From Methanosarcinales archaeon (lineage in GTDB: Archaea > Halobacteriota > Methanosarcinia > Methanosarcinales > Methanocomedenaceae), in contig DUIM01000149.1 in the NCBI GenBank assembly GCA_013330355.1, forward strand, positions 1-6,946: a stretch of DNA of 6,946 nt, read 5' to 3'. The position numbers and the translations under genes were made by a program. Numbering within the stretch: the first letter of the stretch is position 1; each line of letters opens with the position of its first letter. The notes under the pieces were generated by a model. It was given only the letters and a program-made list of their open reading frames with translations. It had not been told where the DNA came from and made no database searches. Shown here piece after piece: positions 5,895 through 6,946 of this stretch.

Positions 5895-6413
5895 ATGAAG
5901 ATGAAACCCGGACCCCTGGACAAGCTAACAACCCTTGATATCCCAACCACCCTGCGAATATGTGCAGGAACGGACGGGTCGGTTACATACCTGCTGGAAG
6001 TCATGACAAAGCAGCAGGTAGATGTTGTGACCAGTATCCAGGAAGTGGGAGAAGCCACCGAAGCAGAGTCAAAACTGCTTGACATCAAATCGGGCGACCC
6101 TGTGAACCACAGGGAGGTCGTGCTCGAGGTTTCGGGGAAACCATATGTGTTCGCCCGCTCACTTGCCCCCATAGACCTGATGCCGGGGGGCATGAAAGCT
6201 GACCTGATACGGGCCGATATCCCAATAGGACGTATATTGAGGAAATACAAGTTAGAGACTAGAAGGGATATTCTCAATATCGCAATGAGGACGGGAGAGG
6301 GAGTTTTCAGTGGTGTTCCAGTGCTGTCCAGGAAATATTATATCATACACGGCGGACGTGTCTTGATGTGGATAAATGAACAATTCCCTGTAGATGACAG
6401 ATGGGAACCATAG
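5895..6413 (+). CDS. Chorismate pyruvate-lyase-like protein (DUF98 / Rv2949c-type)
   Basis: Expected to convert chorismate to 4-hydroxybenzoate plus pyruvate in the cytoplasm. In methanogen-type archaea, 4-hydroxybenzoate is the aryl precursor of tetrahydromethanopterin or sarcinapterin, so this would support C1-carrier synthesis. The 172-residue product has the compact UbiC/UTRA-like fold pattern. GTDGS (25-29) and the strand HREVVLEVSGKPYVFARS (72-89) carry Arg73, the likely carboxylate-binding arginine. IGRILRKYKLETRR (111-124) is a family landmark. Glu162 in the final strand (MWINEQFP) may be the catalytic acid by analogy with UbiC. The ATG at 5895 directly abuts AGGT (5891-5894). A second ATG at 5901 has AGGT at a better six-base spacing and may be the true start, two residues shorter. 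Downstream of the DUF5611-like gene, probably one transcript. A ligand-sensing UTRA role is less likely, because there is no DNA-binding domain. Confidence 0.82.
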   Translation: MKMKPGPLDKLTTLDIPTTLRICAGTDGSVTYLLEVMTKQQVDVVTSIQEVGEATEAESKLLDIKSGDPVNHREVVLEVSGKPYVFARSLAPIDLMPGGMKADLIRADIPIGRILRKYKLETRRDILNIAMRTGEGVFSGVPVLSRKYYIIHGGRVLMWINEQFPVDDRWEP

Positions 6414-6430
6414 ATTGACTGAGCGCTGCA

Positions 6431-6838
6431 TTAAGGTGTGGATATCCTGGATTTCAGGATATCACTTACCTGGTTGACTATCTCGGGATAATCTCCAAAC
6501 GCTGCTCCCAGGTCAACAGTACCCACTACATCCACAATTCCTATAGCAGCAATTCCATATCCGTCTTCATTTTTAATAGTGGTTACCGCTACAGGTATGC
6601 CGGAATAGTCCCCTGTCTTGGGGATGGACTTGATTGTTGAGTTGGTCTCAAGTGCCTTTTCCAGAGTAGGTCCGGTATATTTATAGTCCAGTACTTTACC
6701 TTTTTCAATCCTCACACCCAGGTTGTTCAGCGTTCGCATGGTGATGGGAAGTCCCAACAATTCATGGATTGCCTTTGCAATTGGTACGATCTCTTTACTG
6801 GTGGAATCAGCTGTAATTGTTATGCCAAGATATTCCAT
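6431..6838 (-). CDS. DUF2111 family protein
   Basis: A 135-residue soluble protein of the DUF2111 family, which I know mainly from methanogens and relatives; function unknown. The diagnostic C-terminal half is [19 protein letters not shown] (75-93) followed by [26 protein letters not shown] (96-121). The N-terminal part (1-60) has an amphipathic helix [11 protein letters not shown] and a short beta segment [20 protein letters not shown]. No cysteine, membrane segment or metal motif is present, so a ligand-binding or sensory role is only a guess. The frame extends to a GTG at 6847, but that codon is part of the GGAGTGA ribosome binding site (6844-6850), which is spaced five bases from the ATG at 6838. 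The ATG is therefore chosen. It converges on the chorismate-lyase-like gene with 17 bases between the stops. Confidence 0.85.
   Translation of the reverse strand: MEYLGITITADSTSKEIVPIAKAIHELLGLPITMRTLNNLGVRIEKGKVLDYKYTGPTLEKALETNSTIKSIPKTGDYSGIPVAVTTIKNEDGYGIAAIGIVDVVGTVDLGAAFGDYPEIVNQVSDILKSRISTP
6441..6463. repeat. Perfect 9-bp inverted repeat at a convergent gene junction
   Basis: GATATCCTG (6441-6449) and CAGGATATC (6455-6463) are exact inverse complements around a 5-base loop (GATTT). It lies 27 bases after the chorismate-lyase-like stop and inside the last codons of the DUF2111 gene (DILKSRIS). In either transcript it forms a stable 3' hairpin. No T-tract follows on either strand, so transcript 3'-end protection fits better than classical termination. 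The structure is visible; its role is inferred. Confidence 0.6.
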
Positions 6839-6843
6839 AATTT

Positions 6844-6881
6844 TCACTCCGATAGTTTATATTATCAGTGTAATATATATG
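6844..6881 (-). promoter_or_regulatory. DUF2111 gene promoter and ribosome binding site
   Basis: On the minus strand, ATATATATTA (6872-6881 region) is a TATA box that predicts transcription from about 6850. GGAGTGA (6844-6850) follows at once and is spaced five bases from the ATG at 6838. The leader would thus consist of little more than the ribosome binding site. The remaining bases 6882-6946 show no gene or structure I can support. Confidence 0.55.
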
Positions 6882-6946
6882 GATCACTATTGAAATACCT
6901 TTTCAAAAATGTCGTATGTAGTACAATCCTGAACAATGACGAATGA

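Noticed and set aside
6764..6946. Plus-strand open frame reaching the right edge
   Set aside because: It overlaps the DUF2111 start, promoter and AT-rich flank, has no ribosome binding site and gives a composition (Cys, Tyr, Asn, Phe rich) unlike a real protein.

Overview
This window looks like the chromosome of a methanogen-related archaeon. The best guess is the Methanosarcinales or an allied ANME-type (methane-oxidising) lineage. The evidence is an F420H2:NADP+ oxidoreductase, a heterodisulfide-reductase-D-like CCG protein, a DUF98-type chorismate lyase of the kind thought to feed methanopterin synthesis, a methanogen-type DUF2111 protein, archaeal TATA boxes and GGTGAT-type ribosome binding sites. 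No rRNA, tRNA, CRISPR array, insertion sequence or phage gene is visible. The lineage is inferred from gene content only.

Layout. Positions 1-1613 (minus) hold the first 537 residues of an Aquifex-type aconitase that runs off the left edge. Next, also on the minus strand but behind its own promoter, is the F420H2:NADP+ oxidoreductase gene (1755-2408). A 146-bp divergent promoter region (2409-2554) separates it from a two-gene plus-strand operon. That operon encodes a GlcD-type FAD-linked 2-hydroxyacid dehydrogenase (2555-3934) and, overlapping by ATGA, a compact HdrD/GlcF-like iron-sulfur protein (3931-4971). A minus-strand gene for an unrecognised Cys4 protein with an acidic tail (4972-5355) converges on that operon so tightly that the two TGA stops share one TGATCA palindrome. 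A second divergent region (5356-5567) leads into a plus-strand pair: a small DUF5611-like protein, probably starting at a rare ATT codon (5568-5876), and a chorismate pyruvate-lyase-like protein (5895-6413). The minus-strand DUF2111 gene (6431-6838) converges on this pair, with a perfect hairpin at the junction. Only the DUF2111 promoter is seen in the last about 100 bases.

How the genes fit together. Aconitase supplies isocitrate for 2-oxoglutarate synthesis. The F420 oxidoreductase exchanges reducing equivalents between F420H2 and NADPH. The GlcD/HdrD-like pair should oxidise a 2-hydroxyacid such as D-lactate or glycolate and pass electrons through two cubane clusters to two CCG cluster sites. 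Its electron acceptor is not evident, because no membrane anchor or cytochrome gene lies beside it. The chorismate lyase would make 4-hydroxybenzoate for the C1 carrier tetrahydromethanopterin. Most of the window is ordinary central metabolism. The less ordinary signals are the GlcD/HdrD-like pair, the probable ATT start, the uncharacterised Cys4 protein with a 9-nt tandem repeat ahead of it, the symmetric element between the two divergent TATA boxes, and two perfect 9-bp hairpins.
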